From NCBI GenBank assembly GCA_937899295.1, contig CALBPO010000148.1, forward strand, positions 1 through 21,686: a stretch of 21,686 nucleotides of DNA, in the 5' to 3' direction. The DNA is from an uncultured Opitutia bacterium (GTDB lineage: Bacteria; Verrucomicrobiota; Verrucomicrobiia; Opitutales; Coraliomargaritaceae). The notes under the pieces are model-generated. The model was not told the origin of the DNA. It did not search any database and was given only the letters and a program-made list of their open reading frames with translations. How positions within the stretch are numbered: the first letter of the stretch is position 1; each line of letters starts with the position of its first letter. Position numbers and translations under genes: made by a program. Shown one piece after another: positions 1-7,902 of the stretch.

Positions 1-1713
1 CTCTCAGCACAAGGCACGCCCGAGCACGCGGCAGTCGGCACCAACGTGCTAAACGACTTTAACCTCATTCGCGCCACTGTCGGCATGTTCCGCTATGTGA
101 AAGAATACCTGGATGAAAGCGGTCGTCACGATCAGCCTCGCTTCGTTATTGCACACGATGTTCGCCACTTTTCACGCCACTTTTGCGAGTTGGCAGCATC
201 CACTTGGTGTAAGCTCGGAGGGCAAGCGCTCATCTTCGATGGGCCACGCTCTACCCCGCAGCTCAGTTTCGCGGTGCGTCATTATAAAGCGACCTGTGGC
301 GCAGTGATTACCGCAAGCCACAATCCGTCGCACGACAATGGCTTCAAAGCCTACTTTGAAGATGGCGCGCAGGTGGTCTCTCCACACGCCGAAGGTATTG
401 TGAACCTCGTCAACGAAGTGAAGCTCGAAGAGCTCGTTCAGTTCCTAGATGTTAATCTCGATCACGTCATCGTTCTTGATTCTAGCGCCGACGAACCCTA
501 CCTCGATTTACTTGAAGAGATGGTTGTCGATACCGAGGTCATGCAAAAAGTTGCGCCCAAGGTAGTCTTTTCGCCGATCCATGGATGCGGTGCCATCAGT
601 TCCGTTATTTCGCTCCGCAAGCTCGGCGTTGAAGTGATTGAAGTGCCCGAGCAAATGGAGCCAGACGGACGTTTTCCCACAGTCAAATCTCCCAATCCTG
701 AAAACGCCGAAGCGCTTGCCATGGCGATCGCCAAGGCTAATGAAACGGATACCGACGTCGTCATCGCGACCGATCCCGATGCTGACCGTATGGGCGTCGC
801 TGTCCGCGACCGCGCTGGCGAAATGGTGCTGCTCACAGGAAACCAGATTGGTACGCTTTTGGCCGAGTATCGTATTTCCACGCTTAAAGATGCCGAAATC
901 CTTCCCGAAGATGGCAGTGAAAACGCCGTTTTGATTAAGACTTTCGTCACCAGCCCAATGCAAGAAGCCGTTGCGACTTGGCATGGTCTTAAAACGATCA
1001 ACACGCTAACAGGCTTTAAATGGCTCGGTGAAAAGTTAGCCGGATATGAAGCTGAGATGAAAGCCAAGCTCTTTGAAAAAGAAGGCCTGGCTGTCGATTA
1101 CGACGCCTGTGATATCTGGACGAAAGCCGAACTCATGCTCGACTATTCGACCTACTTTGTCTTTGGCGGCGAGGAGAGCTACGGCTACCTGGCAAGCGAT
1201 AAGCTTCGCGATAAAGACGCCAATGCAGCCGTAGTCATGTTTTGCGAATTAGCGGCGTATTTGAAAGCGCAGGAGATGACTTTCCCCGAGTATCTTGATT
1301 CGCTCTATCTCCAGCATGGTTATTACGAAGAAAAGACGATCAACATTTACTTCGAAGGTGCCGCTGGATCGCAGAAGATTAAGAATATTCTTGAATCCTA
1401 CCGCAGTGATCCGCCCAAAGCTTTCGGCGACGTCACGGTTTCTGGCTTCACCGATTTCGGTAAGGACGAGATTATCGACGCAGATGGCAAGCGCATCGCA
1501 CCGCAAGATTTCTATTTCTTAGAACTGAGTAATGGCTATAGCTTCGCTGTTCGCGGTTCTGGGACTGAGCCCAAGATAAAGTTTTATGTATTTGGTCGCT
1601 CAGATGTGACTGATCCCGAAGAGCTTGCTGAGGTCAAAGTAGCTGCCAATAAAGTGATGGAAACAACCCTCGCCGCTATTGATGCCGAAGCCCGCCACCG
1701 CGCAGAGGCTTAG
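1..1713 (+). CDS. Phosphoglucomutase/phosphomannomutase family protein (5' end outside window)
   Basis: Interconverts sugar 1- and 6-phosphates in the cytoplasm, feeding glycogen, nucleotide-sugar and cell-envelope synthesis. All four family signatures are visible (numbering from the first codon in the window): the phosphoserine loop TASHNP with Ser106, the Mg-binding loop DPDADR (258-263), the sugar-binding GGEESYGY (389-396) and the phosphate-binding RGSGTEPK (518-525). About 570 residues are present and the frame is open to base 1. The sequence before the GTG at 46 also matches the family (GTN near the usual N-terminal region), so that GTG is an internal valine. The size fits the long type II (PgcA/PGM2-like) group. 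Whether glucose or mannose phosphate is the main substrate cannot be read from this. A terminator-like hairpin follows the gene, and the ribosomal operon starts about 300 bases later. Confidence 0.93.
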   Translation, partial: LSAQGTPEHAAVGTNVLNDFNLIRATVGMFRYVKEYLDESGRHDQPRFVIAHDVRHFSRHFCELAASTWCKLGGQALIFDGPRSTPQLSFAVRHYKATCGAVITASHNPSHDNGFKAYFEDGAQVVSPHAEGIVNLVNEVKLEELVQFLDVNLDHVIVLDSSADEPYLDLLEEMVVDTEVMQKVAPKVVFSPIHGCGAISSVISLRKLGVEVIEVPEQMEPDGRFPTVKSPNPENAEALAMAIAKANETDTDVVIATDPDADRMGVAVRDRAGEMVLLTGNQIGTLLAEYRISTLKDAEILPEDGSENAVLIKTFVTSPMQEAVATWHGLKTINTLTGFKWLGEKLAGYEAEMKAKLFEKEGLAVDYDACDIWTKAELMLDYSTYFVFGGEESYGYLASDKLRDKDANAAVVMFCELAAYLKAQEMTFPEYLDSLYLQHGYYEEKTINIYFEGAAGSQKIKNILESYRSDPPKAFGDVTVSGFTDFGKDEIIDADGKRIAPQDFYFLELSNGYSFAVRGSGTEPKIKFYVFGRSDVTDPEELAEVKVAANKVMETTLAAIDAEARHRAEA

Positions 1714-1872
1714 AGGCATTCTCTCATCTTAACAAAAGGCTTCTAGGCAAAGGGGAGCTGTTGCTTAGTCATGTGTCGCTAGCTGGACTTTCGTGTGAGC
1801 GTCTTCCCTGTATCTAAGGGCGTAACATGGATATTTACTCAGACGCAGAAAAATAATGACTTTTTTCTAAAT

Positions 1873-1907
1873 CGGGTGTTGACGAAGGTAGAACAACCCG
1901 CTTTTTT
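1873..1907 (+). terminator. Terminator-like hairpin upstream of rplC
   Basis: CGGGT (1873-1877) can pair with ACCCG (1896-1900) around an 18-base loop, followed by C and six T. The five-pair stem is short for an intrinsic terminator, but the T run directly after it fits. It would end phosphomutase transcription or, if a promoter lies further up, act as an attenuator for the ribosomal operon. Confidence 0.45.
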
Positions 1908-1934
1908 CCGTCGCTCGCTATCCAACACTGGCGA

Positions 1935-1962
1935 TTAACACACATTTTTTAACTCCTCTAAC
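1935..1962 (+). promoter_or_regulatory. Candidate sigma-70-type promoter for the ribosomal operon
   Basis: TTAACA (1935-1940; five of six matches to the -35 consensus) and TCTAAC (1957-1962; four of six to the -10) are separated by 16 bases. Transcription would start near 1969, giving a leader of about 40 bases before the rplC ATG. It lies just after the terminator-like hairpin, where an operon promoter is expected. The -10 match is weak, and this phylum's promoter consensus is not known to me. Confidence 0.3.
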
Positions 1963-1977
1963 GCAGGTTATGGAAAC

Positions 1978-1991
1978 GGAGCCTCTGCTCC
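1978..1991 (+). promoter_or_regulatory. Small hairpin in the rplC leader
   Basis: GGAGC (1978-1982) and GCTCC (1987-1991) form a perfect five-pair stem with a CTCT loop, ending 17 bases before the rplC start codon. It could be a leader element for feedback control by a ribosomal protein. It could equally be an accidental short inverted repeat, and no known leader family is recognised. Confidence 0.25.
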
Positions 1992-2008
1992 ACCTGCCAA
2001 TTAGTATT

Positions 2009-2653
2009 ATGAACGTAGCCCTACTTGGTAAAAAGATAGGAATGACACAGGTATTTGACGACAACAATCGTCTAGTACCCGTTACTGTCATTGAAGCAGG
2101 ACCCTGCCCGGTAACGCAGATTAAGTCCTCCGAAACAGACGGATACAATGCCGTGCAGATCGGATTCCGTCCACAAAAAGAGCATCGCCTTTCTAGAGCA
2201 GCCATAGGCCATGTTAAAAAGGCTGGGGTCGAACCAGTGGCTGAACTGCAAGAATTCCGCACAAATGGCGATGTCGAGTTAAACCTCGGAGATGTGCTCA
2301 CTGTTGAGAAATTTGAAGCTGGTCAGAAGATCGATGTGATCGGTACCTCTAAAGGGCGCGGTTTTCAGGGTGTTGTAAAACGCTACGGCTTCGCTGGAGG
2401 TCCCGCTTCTCACGGTTCGATGTTTCACCGCCGTGGTGGTTCCTACGGTATGTGCCAATGGCCAGGCCACGTTATCAAGGGCAAAAAGATGCCAGGTCAT
2501 ATGGGTGATGTGCGCCGCACAGTCCAGAATCTTGAAATTGTTAAAGTCATAGCTGAGAAGAACTTGATTCTGGTAAAGGGAAGTATCCCTGGTTCACGTG
2601 GCTCCCTCGTCACCGTCCGCACTGCGGTTAAAACCAAAAGAGGCCAAGCATAA
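2009..2653 (+). CDS. rplC: 50S ribosomal protein L3
   Basis: L3 binds 23S rRNA early in 50S assembly and reaches toward the peptidyl-transferase centre. The start at 2009 gives 214 residues beginning MNVALLGKKIGMTQVF, which matches the usual L3 N-terminus. An in-frame ATG at 1970 would add 13 residues with no family match, so I reject it. The central region with GSMFHRRGGSYG and PGHVIKGKKMPGHMG is the conserved rRNA-contacting loop. It is the first gene of the operon here, since rpsJ is absent. There is no clear Shine-Dalgarno sequence before this start. The spacing to rplD is 44 bases. Confidence 0.97.
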   Translation: MNVALLGKKIGMTQVFDDNNRLVPVTVIEAGPCPVTQIKSSETDGYNAVQIGFRPQKEHRLSRAAIGHVKKAGVEPVAELQEFRTNGDVELNLGDVLTVEKFEAGQKIDVIGTSKGRGFQGVVKRYGFAGGPASHGSMFHRRGGSYGMCQWPGHVIKGKKMPGHMGDVRRTVQNLEIVKVIAEKNLILVKGSIPGSRGSLVTVRTAVKTKRGQA

Positions 2654-2697
2654 GCTAAGCGACCTAAGGACATCCCTGACATAAAGGACACACTACA

Positions 2698-3333
2698 ATG
2701 AAACTTAAAGTTTATACAGCCGACGGATCCTCAAGCTCTGAGAGAGAGTTTGCGCTTCCCGCATTCGAGGGAGACAAGGGCGTTGCAGCACTTCGTCAAG
2801 TCGTTCTCGCGCACCAAGCTAACGCCCGTCAAGGAAATGCTTCGACTAAGACCCGTGCAGAAGTCGCAGGTTCTGGTAAAAAGCTCTTCCGCCAAAAAGG
2901 TAGTGGCACAGCCCGTCAGGGTTCACGCCGCGTGCCTCACCAACGTCATGGCGGTATCGCTCACGGACCCAAGCCACGCGACTTTTCTCAGAAGATCAAT
3001 CGCAAGATGAAGGATCTCGCATTCAGCCGTGCTCTTTTCGAGCGTGCTACTGAAGGGGGCCTCTCCGTGATCGAAGCTCTCGAAGTCAAGGAAGCGAAGA
3101 CTAAGCTCTTCAACCAAGTCCTCACCGCAGTCTTACCGACTCGAGGGAAGGTATTGATCGTTGACGACCAATTTGAAAATAACGCCGCCCTGGCCGCCCG
3201 CAATATCGAGGGAGTTTCTCTCTCTGAAGCAGGTAACCTCAGCACTCTTGATGTCGTGCGCTACCGCCAGATTATCGTCAGTGCCAAGGGCATCGAAACT
3301 ATCATTGCACGCGCCAACGGTGCGGCTGCCTAA
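2698..3333 (+). CDS. rplD: 50S ribosomal protein L4
   Basis: L4 lines part of the peptide exit tunnel and, in enterobacteria, represses its own operon. The 211-residue product has the long basic tunnel loop at roughly residues 55-90 (AGSGKKLFRQKGSGTARQGS, then HQRHGGIAHGPKPRDF). This is the diagnostic L4 segment. AAAGGA at 2683-2688 is a good ribosome-binding site for the ATG at 2698. It is slightly longer than the E. coli protein (201) at both ends. Whether it autoregulates here is unknown, because the leader upstream of rplC is short and unlike the E. coli S10 leader. Confidence 0.97.
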   Translation: MKLKVYTADGSSSSEREFALPAFEGDKGVAALRQVVLAHQANARQGNASTKTRAEVAGSGKKLFRQKGSGTARQGSRRVPHQRHGGIAHGPKPRDFSQKINRKMKDLAFSRALFERATEGGLSVIEALEVKEAKTKLFNQVLTAVLPTRGKVLIVDDQFENNAALAARNIEGVSLSEAGNLSTLDVVRYRQIIVSAKGIETIIARANGAAA

Positions 3334-3347
3334 ACCGGAAATCAGCT

Positions 3348-3638
3348 ATGATTCTTGCCGATAAAATTCTTCTCGAATACCGAGTCACTGAAAAAGCAGC
3401 TAATCTATCTGCGCATTTCAACCAATACACTTTTGAGGTCGCTCCGACTGCAAATCGTATCGAAGTCGCTCGCGCTGTAGCGAAGACTTTCAATGTAGAG
3501 GTGACGAACGTAAACATTCTTAACAAAAAGCCAAAAGTGAAGACTGACCGCTCTCGTCGCGGTAAAGCCGGCACTACTGGCGGCCACAAAAAGGCTATCG
3601 TAACGCTTAAAGAGGGCGATGCGATCGAACTCGTCTAA
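3348..3638 (+). CDS. rplW: 50S ribosomal protein L23
   Basis: L23 sits at the tunnel exit and is the docking site for trigger factor and SRP in bacteria. The 96-residue protein has the family pattern: VTEKA near residue 15, the YTFEV strand, then FNVEVTNVN and a basic loop with KPKVKTDRSRRGK. The usual proline of the N-terminal PVxTEK motif is replaced (EYRVTEKA), a mild divergence. It starts 14 bases after rplD with a short GGAA upstream. Confidence 0.95.
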   Translation: MILADKILLEYRVTEKAANLSAHFNQYTFEVAPTANRIEVARAVAKTFNVEVTNVNILNKKPKVKTDRSRRGKAGTTGGHKKAIVTLKEGDAIELV

Positions 3639-3658
3639 GCACGAAGGACCACAATATC

Positions 3659-4504
3659 ATGCCACTCGTAGATTCCAGACCTTTGACTCCCGGCCAACGT
3701 TTCCTTACACGAAACAAGCAGGAAGTCTCTAAGAAAAAGCCAGAGCGCCGTCTCGTCACACGCATACACGACAAGCAGGGCCGTAATTGCTACGGTCGCA
3801 TCACTTCTCGTCGTCGTGGTGGAGGCCACAAGCGCATCTATCGCATGATCGACTTCCGTCGTGAAAAACTCGATATTCCTGCTAAGGTTCAAGCGATTGA
3901 GTATGATCCGAATCGTTCGGCTAATCTCGCTCTCCTAGCCTACGCAGATGGTGAAAAGCGCTACATTCTCGCACCACGCGGTATCGTAGCTGGCGATACA
4001 CTTCTCAGCACCAATGAGCGTGTAGAATTCAATCCGGGCTACTGCCTTCCACTTGCGATTATTCCGCCTGCCACGAAGATCCATGCTATTGAACTTCACC
4101 CTGGTCGCGGCGCGCAAATCGCTCGTTCTGCGGGTCAATCAGCACAATTAGTTTCTGTCGATGGCGATCGTGCCACCGTCAAAATGCCCTCCGGTGAAAT
4201 CCGCTTCCTCAACTCTCGTTGCCGCGCAACGATCGGAGAAGTTGGTAACATCGAGCACCACAACCAGAGCCTTGGTAAAGCAGGTCGCAACCGCTGGTTG
4301 GGCCGTCGTCCTCGCGTTCGTGGTGTTGCTATGAATCCCGTCGACCACCCAATGGGTGGTGGTGAAGGCCGCACCTCTGGTGGCGGTCACCCACAATCGC
4401 CTTGGGGGCAACTCTCGAAGGGCTTCCCAACTCGTAAAAAGTCCAATCCGACCAATTCGCAGATTGTTGTCCGTCGCAACGGTCGCCAATTGAAGAAACG
4501 CTAA
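3659..4504 (+). CDS. rplB: 50S ribosomal protein L2
   Basis: L2 is one of the most conserved 50S proteins, needed for subunit joining and for peptidyl-transferase activity. The 281-residue product shows GRITSRRRGGGHKRIYR and DFRREK in the N-terminal OB-like domain, YDPNRSANLALL in the middle, and the VDHPMGGGEGR motif with the conserved histidine near the C-terminus. AAGGA lies nine bases before the ATG. The C-terminal tail is basic, as expected. It is placed between rplW and rpsS in the normal order. Confidence 0.98.
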   Translation: MPLVDSRPLTPGQRFLTRNKQEVSKKKPERRLVTRIHDKQGRNCYGRITSRRRGGGHKRIYRMIDFRREKLDIPAKVQAIEYDPNRSANLALLAYADGEKRYILAPRGIVAGDTLLSTNERVEFNPGYCLPLAIIPPATKIHAIELHPGRGAQIARSAGQSAQLVSVDGDRATVKMPSGEIRFLNSRCRATIGEVGNIEHHNQSLGKAGRNRWLGRRPRVRGVAMNPVDHPMGGGEGRTSGGGHPQSPWGQLSKGFPTRKKSNPTNSQIVVRRNGRQLKKR

Positions 4505-4520
4505 ACCGATCTAACTAGAT

Positions 4521-4784
4521 ATGTCTCGTTCCGTAAAAAAAGGTTTCTTTGTCGATCCTCACCTTTCCAAAAAGGTGGTTATCGCGCAGGCCAACAACGA
4601 CCGCAAGCCGATCCAAACATGGTCGCGCCGCTCAACTATCACTCCTGACTTTGTTGGCCTTAATTTTAACGTACACAACGGTCGTAGTTTTCTACCCGTC
4701 TATGTGACCGAGAACATGGTTGGTCACAAACTTGGTGAGTTTTCACCGACACGCACTTTCAAGGGGCACCCAACCGGTAAATAA
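4521..4784 (+). CDS. rpsS: 30S ribosomal protein S19
   Basis: S19 forms a complex with S13 in the head of the 30S subunit and contacts the A-site finger. The 87-residue protein has SRSVKKG at the start, [14 protein letters not shown], and the C-terminal [17 protein letters not shown]. The common GPFVD near the N-terminus reads GFFVD here. No Shine-Dalgarno sequence is visible before the ATG. In most bacteria rplV follows directly. Here a signal-peptide gene intervenes, starting 29 bases after the rpsS stop. Confidence 0.97.
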   Translation: MSRSVKKGFFVDPHLSKKVVIAQANNDRKPIQTWSRRSTITPDFVGLNFNVHNGRSFLPVYVTENMVGHKLGEFSPTRTFKGHPTGK

Positions 4785-4813
4785 TACTCGCCCAGCTTAC
4801 TCATACATTGGCT

Positions 4814-5182
4814 ATGCAATTCACACACACACCACTCACCCTCGCTGCACTGTTCCTCTTTGGAGCAATGTTTGCCGGCAGTGCTGTGCAAGGAGAAGTG
4901 CCCGCTTTTGTCAAAGAGTCACTTTACAGTTCAAACGCCGCAACTGTGGCTAAGGTTACACCTACGCTTGCAGCCGACGTCGTTATTCTCGATGGCGGTC
5001 TTGGGCAGGGGATTCGCCTAGGGATGGTTTGCCGCGTCACACGTGGTTTACAATCTGTAGGCGAGCTTATCATCATAGAATCTCGTAGTGATCAATCCGC
5101 AGGACTCATCCTCGAATTAGTCAAAGACTCTACAATCCAAGCGGGCGACATTGCCCGAATCAAAACAATTCAAAACAGCTGA
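4814..5182 (+). CDS. Exported or membrane-anchored protein of unknown function, inserted between rpsS and rplV
   Basis: I do not recognise this gene as a ribosomal protein. From the ATG at 4814 it encodes 122 residues. A TTG at 4808 would add only two residues, and neither start has a Shine-Dalgarno sequence. Residues 8-24 form a hydrophobic stretch (LTLAALFLFGAMFAG) followed by small residues, so a signal peptide cut near SA-VQG-E is likely, though the n-region lacks Lys or Arg. The remaining ~95 residues look like a small beta-rich domain: DVVILDGGLGQGIRLGMVC, then VGELIIIESRSDQSAGLI, and a closing IQAGDIARIKT. That rhythm resembles C-terminal domains of FlgT-type envelope proteins, which is a pattern impression only. 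It ends five bases before rplV, so co-transcription is nearly certain. Confidence 0.8.
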   Translation: MQFTHTPLTLAALFLFGAMFAGSAVQGEVPAFVKESLYSSNAATVAKVTPTLAADVVILDGGLGQGIRLGMVCRVTRGLQSVGELIIIESRSDQSAGLILELVKDSTIQAGDIARIKTIQNS

Positions 5183-5187
5183 ATCTC

Positions 5188-5523
<336 letters not shown>

Positions 5524-5558
5524 TTCCTCAGAGCGACTCTAACGACACCTACCAAATT

Positions 5559-6191
5559 ATGGGACAGAAAGTACATCCAACCGGCTTCCGCCTTGCAGTC
5601 ACCCGCGACTGGGATTCTCGCTGGTATGCGAACAAGGATCAATTTCCTGAGTATATCAAGGAAGACCACACGATCCGCACATTCCTCACTGAAAAGTTGC
5701 GCTATGCATCTGTGCCACGCATCTTCATTGAGCGTGCTTCCGGTCGTATCCGCGTCAAGATCTTCACTGCACGACCTGGTGTGGTTATCGGTCGCAAGGG
5801 TGCTGAGCTTGATAAGATTAAGGCTACTCTCAACAAGAAGGTCGGCAAAGAAATCATGCTCGATATCCAAGAGGTGAAGCGCCCCGATCTCTCTGCGCAA
5901 CTCGTCGCTGAAAACGTAGCTCTTCAACTTGAGCGCCGAATTGCATTCCGCCGCGCCATGAAGCGCGCTGTTCAAACTACAATGGCCATGGGTGCCGACG
6001 GTATCCGTATTCAATGTGGCGGTCGTCTCGGTGGTGCAGATATTGCCCGCACTGAGCAACAGCGCCAAGGCCGTGTGCCTCTCCAGACACTCCGCGCAAA
6101 TATCAACTACGGCTTCTCTGAAGCGAGCACCGTGTATGGTATTATCGGCGTAAAGTGCTGGATTTGTCTCCCTGACGACGAGGAAGCGTAA
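5559..6191 (+). CDS. rpsC: 30S ribosomal protein S3
   Basis: S3 forms part of the mRNA entry pore of the 30S subunit and has helicase activity with S4 and S5. The 210-residue product begins MGQKVHPTGFRLAVTRDWDS. It has a type II KH domain with the GxxG loop GRKG at residues 78-81, and a C-terminal domain with GADGIRIQCGGRLGGADIAR. It lacks the longer C-terminal tail of the E. coli protein (233) and ends in an acidic DDEEA. No Shine-Dalgarno sequence is visible. Confidence 0.97.
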   Translation: MGQKVHPTGFRLAVTRDWDSRWYANKDQFPEYIKEDHTIRTFLTEKLRYASVPRIFIERASGRIRVKIFTARPGVVIGRKGAELDKIKATLNKKVGKEIMLDIQEVKRPDLSAQLVAENVALQLERRIAFRRAMKRAVQTTMAMGADGIRIQCGGRLGGADIARTEQQRQGRVPLQTLRANINYGFSEASTVYGIIGVKCWICLPDDEEA

Positions 6192-6250
6192 GCTAATTCT
6201 TTCCCACCTGAAACGATTTTACTTTTTTAACATTTTAAACAGAGCGAACC

Positions 6251-6667
6251 ATGGCACTTCTTCCATCACGCACCAAATACCGCAAAGTTCACAAAGGTCG
6301 CATTTACGGCACTGCACAAACTTGCAACACACTCGCTTTCGGCGAATTTGGTATACAATCCCTCACGCGTGGTCGCATGACCTCGCAACAAATCGAAGCC
6401 GCTCGTGTTGCGATGACACGCAGCCTCAAACGGAAAGGCAAGGTATGGATTCGCGTCTTCCCTCATAAACCTGTGACCAAAAAGCCTGCAGAAACCCGCA
6501 TGGGTAAAGGTAAAGGTTCTGTTGAATACTGGTGTGCTGTAATCAAGCCTGGCACCATGCTCTTCGAGGTCGCTGGCTGCTCCGCCACCGCCGCCCGTGA
6601 AGCCCTCCGCCTTGCGGATACAAAGCTTCCTTTTCACTGCCGTTTCGTCTCCCGTGACGAAGCATAA
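6251..6667 (+). CDS. rplP: 50S ribosomal protein L16
   Basis: L16 binds near the A-site tRNA and is needed for late 50S maturation. The 138-residue protein has [40 protein letters not shown] and the signature [19 protein letters not shown]. The arginine of that signature corresponds to E. coli Arg81. Length matches the family (136 in E. coli). A 59-base AT-rich gap without a gene or an obvious ribosome-binding site precedes it. Confidence 0.97.
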   Translation: MALLPSRTKYRKVHKGRIYGTAQTCNTLAFGEFGIQSLTRGRMTSQQIEAARVAMTRSLKRKGKVWIRVFPHKPVTKKPAETRMGKGKGSVEYWCAVIKPGTMLFEVAGCSATAAREALRLADTKLPFHCRFVSRDEA

Positions 6668-6695
6668 ATACTTTCAGAGATAGGAAACTATAACT

Positions 6696-6899
6696 ATGAA
6701 CACTAAAGAAATCCGCGAAATGTCCGAAGCCGAAATCGAAAAGTCGCTCCGCGATACACGTGAGTCTCGTCTCCAACTCCGCATGCGCAAGCAGACTGGA
6801 CAAGTTGAGCACCCACACGAATTTAAAGACATGAGCCGTCAAATCGCTCGTCTCGAAACCATTCTTAAAGAAAAGAAGCTGGCTACTGCCAGTGCTTAA
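6696..6899 (+). CDS. rpmC: 50S ribosomal protein L29
   Basis: L29 sits beside L23 at the exit tunnel and helps form the chaperone docking platform. The 67-residue, helix-rich protein shows the family layout: MNTKEIREMSEAEIEKSLRD, then LRMRKQTGQVEHPHEFKDM and ARLETILKEKK. An AGGA precedes the ATG at 6696. It lies between rplP and rpsQ, the usual place. Confidence 0.95.
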   Translation: MNTKEIREMSEAEIEKSLRDTRESRLQLRMRKQTGQVEHPHEFKDMSRQIARLETILKEKKLATASA

Positions 6900-6922
6900 A
6901 CTTTTAGCCGCACACGCCTATT

Positions 6923-7204
6923 ATGGAAGCCACAGCCACACGCAACTCTCGTAAAGTACTCATCGGAATCGTATCAAGCCGTTCTGGAGATAAGACTATT
7001 AAGGTCACTTACTCTTACAAAGTCCCGCACCCGCTCTATAAGAAGGAAATTAAGCGCAAGACTGTTGTGCACGCACACGACGAGAAGAACGAGTGCGGCC
7101 TTGGAGACAAAGTTGAAATTATGGAAACACGTCCGCTTAGTAAGTTAAAGCGCTGGCGCGTGACCAAGGTTCTCGAAATCGCTCCTAAGCTGGGCGAAGA
7201 GTAG
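6923..7204 (+). CDS. rpsQ: 30S ribosomal protein S17
   Basis: S17 is an early-binding OB-fold protein of the 30S body. The 93-residue product has [29 protein letters not shown], the [20 protein letters not shown] core and a C-terminal strand ending KVLE. The family KxxxHxxN element appears as [13 protein letters not shown]. No Shine-Dalgarno sequence is visible before the ATG at 6923. Confidence 0.95.
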   Translation: MEATATRNSRKVLIGIVSSRSGDKTIKVTYSYKVPHPLYKKEIKRKTVVHAHDEKNECGLGDKVEIMETRPLSKLKRWRVTKVLEIAPKLGEE

Positions 7205-7235
7205 GGCACCTCCCCACCAATTTATAAATCCTAAT

Positions 7236-7242
7236 AAGGAGA
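7236..7242 (+). promoter_or_regulatory. Strong Shine-Dalgarno site of rplN
   Basis: AAGGAGA lies eight bases before the rplN ATG. It shows that this organism keeps a canonical anti-Shine-Dalgarno sequence, against which the many SD-less genes of the same operon stand out. Confidence 0.75.
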
Positions 7243-7249
7243 TTTAGCT

Positions 7250-7612
7250 ATGATTCAAATGAACAGCCGCGTATTTATCGCGGATAACACCGGCGCCAAA
7301 TCCGCCGAGATGATTCGCCGCCTTGGCCAAAACAAGGACACTGCCGACGTGGGGGATGTTGTTGTTTGTGCTGTGAAGGAAGCGTCCACCGATTCTTCCG
7401 TCAAGAAGGGCGAAGTCGTTCGTGCCGTAGTCGTTCGCACAAAGGCTCCGATCCGTCGCGGTGATGGCAGCTACCTCCGTTTCGATAACAACGCCGTTGT
7501 TATTCTCACCGCTGATGGTAACCCCAAAGGCACACGTATCTTCGGCCCCGTAGCTCGCGAGCTCCGCGCCAAGTATATGAAAATCATTTCCCTAGCTCCG
7601 GAGGTTCTCTAA
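7250..7612 (+). CDS. rplN: 50S ribosomal protein L14
   Basis: L14 forms an intersubunit bridge and is the binding site of the silencing factor RsfS. The 120-residue product starts [22 protein letters not shown], contains [13 protein letters not shown] and [20 protein letters not shown], and ends with FGPVARELR. All of these are standard L14 segments. It has one of the best ribosome-binding sites in the operon. Its stop codon lies two bases before the rplX start, so the two are probably translationally coupled. Confidence 0.98.
   Translation: MIQMNSRVFIADNTGAKSAEMIRRLGQNKDTADVGDVVVCAVKEASTDSSVKKGEVVRAVVVRTKAPIRRGDGSYLRFDNNAVVILTADGNPKGTRIFGPVARELRAKYMKIISLAPEVL
7600..7605 (+). promoter_or_regulatory. 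Shine-Dalgarno site of rplX inside the rplN end
   Basis: GGAGGT overlaps the last codons of rplN and lies nine bases before the rplX ATG. The overlap of signal and coding sequence supports coupled translation of L14 and L24. Confidence 0.7.
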
Positions 7613-7614
7613 TC

Positions 7615-7857
7615 ATGGCACAAGCAATTAAACGCGAACAAGAAGTTGTCGTTATCTCCGGCGCTCACAGAGGCAAGCGCGGCAAGGTACTTTCCGTTCA
7701 AGCTGGAGAGCGTATCATAGTCGAAGGTGTCAACCTAATCACTAAATTTGAGCGCAAGACTCAGGAGAACCCAGAAGGTGGTTCCGTTGAGCGCGAAGCT
7801 TCCATCCACTATTCTAATGTAATGAGCGCCGAGAAATACGACGCGAAAAAGAAATAA
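7615..7857 (+). CDS. rplX: 50S ribosomal protein L24
   Basis: L24 is an assembly initiator for the 50S subunit and sits near the tunnel exit. The KOW motif is clear at residues ~8-35 (VVVISGAHRGKRGKVLSV), followed by IIVEGVNLITKF and a GGSVEREASIHYSNVM segment. At 80 residues it is shorter than the E. coli protein (104), having lost most of the region after the second domain, and ends KYDAKKK. Close relatives may share this length. A 99-base gap with a small hairpin follows it. Confidence 0.95.
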   Translation: MAQAIKREQEVVVISGAHRGKRGKVLSVQAGERIIVEGVNLITKFERKTQENPEGGSVEREASIHYSNVMSAEKYDAKKK

Positions 7858-7870
7858 GGTACTTGCCAGT

Positions 7871-7902
7871 GGGCGTTTAGACCTCACTTTCTCGCCCCTT
7901 TT
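7871..7902 (+). terminator. Weak hairpin with short T run between rplX and rplE
   Basis: GGGCG (7871-7875) can pair with CGCCC (7893-7897) across a 17-base loop, followed by C and four T. It might reduce read-through into rplE or act as an RNA-processing site. The long loop and short T run make a true terminator unlikely, and the downstream genes still need to be transcribed. Confidence 0.25.

Larger units (their letters stand above)
1714..2008. other. Intergenic region before the ribosomal operon
   Basis: This 295-base non-coding stretch separates the phosphomutase from rplC. It holds a terminator-like hairpin (1873-1907), a candidate promoter (1935-1962) and a small GGAGC/GCTCC hairpin (1978-1991). 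A nine-codon open frame starting at 1827 has no Shine-Dalgarno sequence and is probably chance. There is no room for rpsJ, which heads this operon in many other bacteria. Confidence 0.7.

Noticed and set aside
498..1067. 189-residue - strand frame inside the phosphomutase
   Set aside because: Antisense shadow of a clearly coding gene. Its serine-rich composition reflects the complement of the real codons.
1827..1856. Nine-codon open frame upstream of rplC as a possible leader peptide
   Set aside because: No ribosome-binding site, no run of regulatory codons and no pairing alternative with the downstream hairpin. Chance is sufficient.
1970..2008. Upstream in-frame ATG giving L3 a 13-residue N-terminal extension
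   Set aside because: The extra residues match nothing in L3, and the ATG at 2009 gives the usual N-terminus. The extra segment also contains the GGAGC/GCTCC hairpin.
4808..4813. TTG start adding two residues to the inserted exported protein
   Set aside because: The ATG at 4814 is a more usual start and neither has a ribosome-binding site. The difference does not affect the call.
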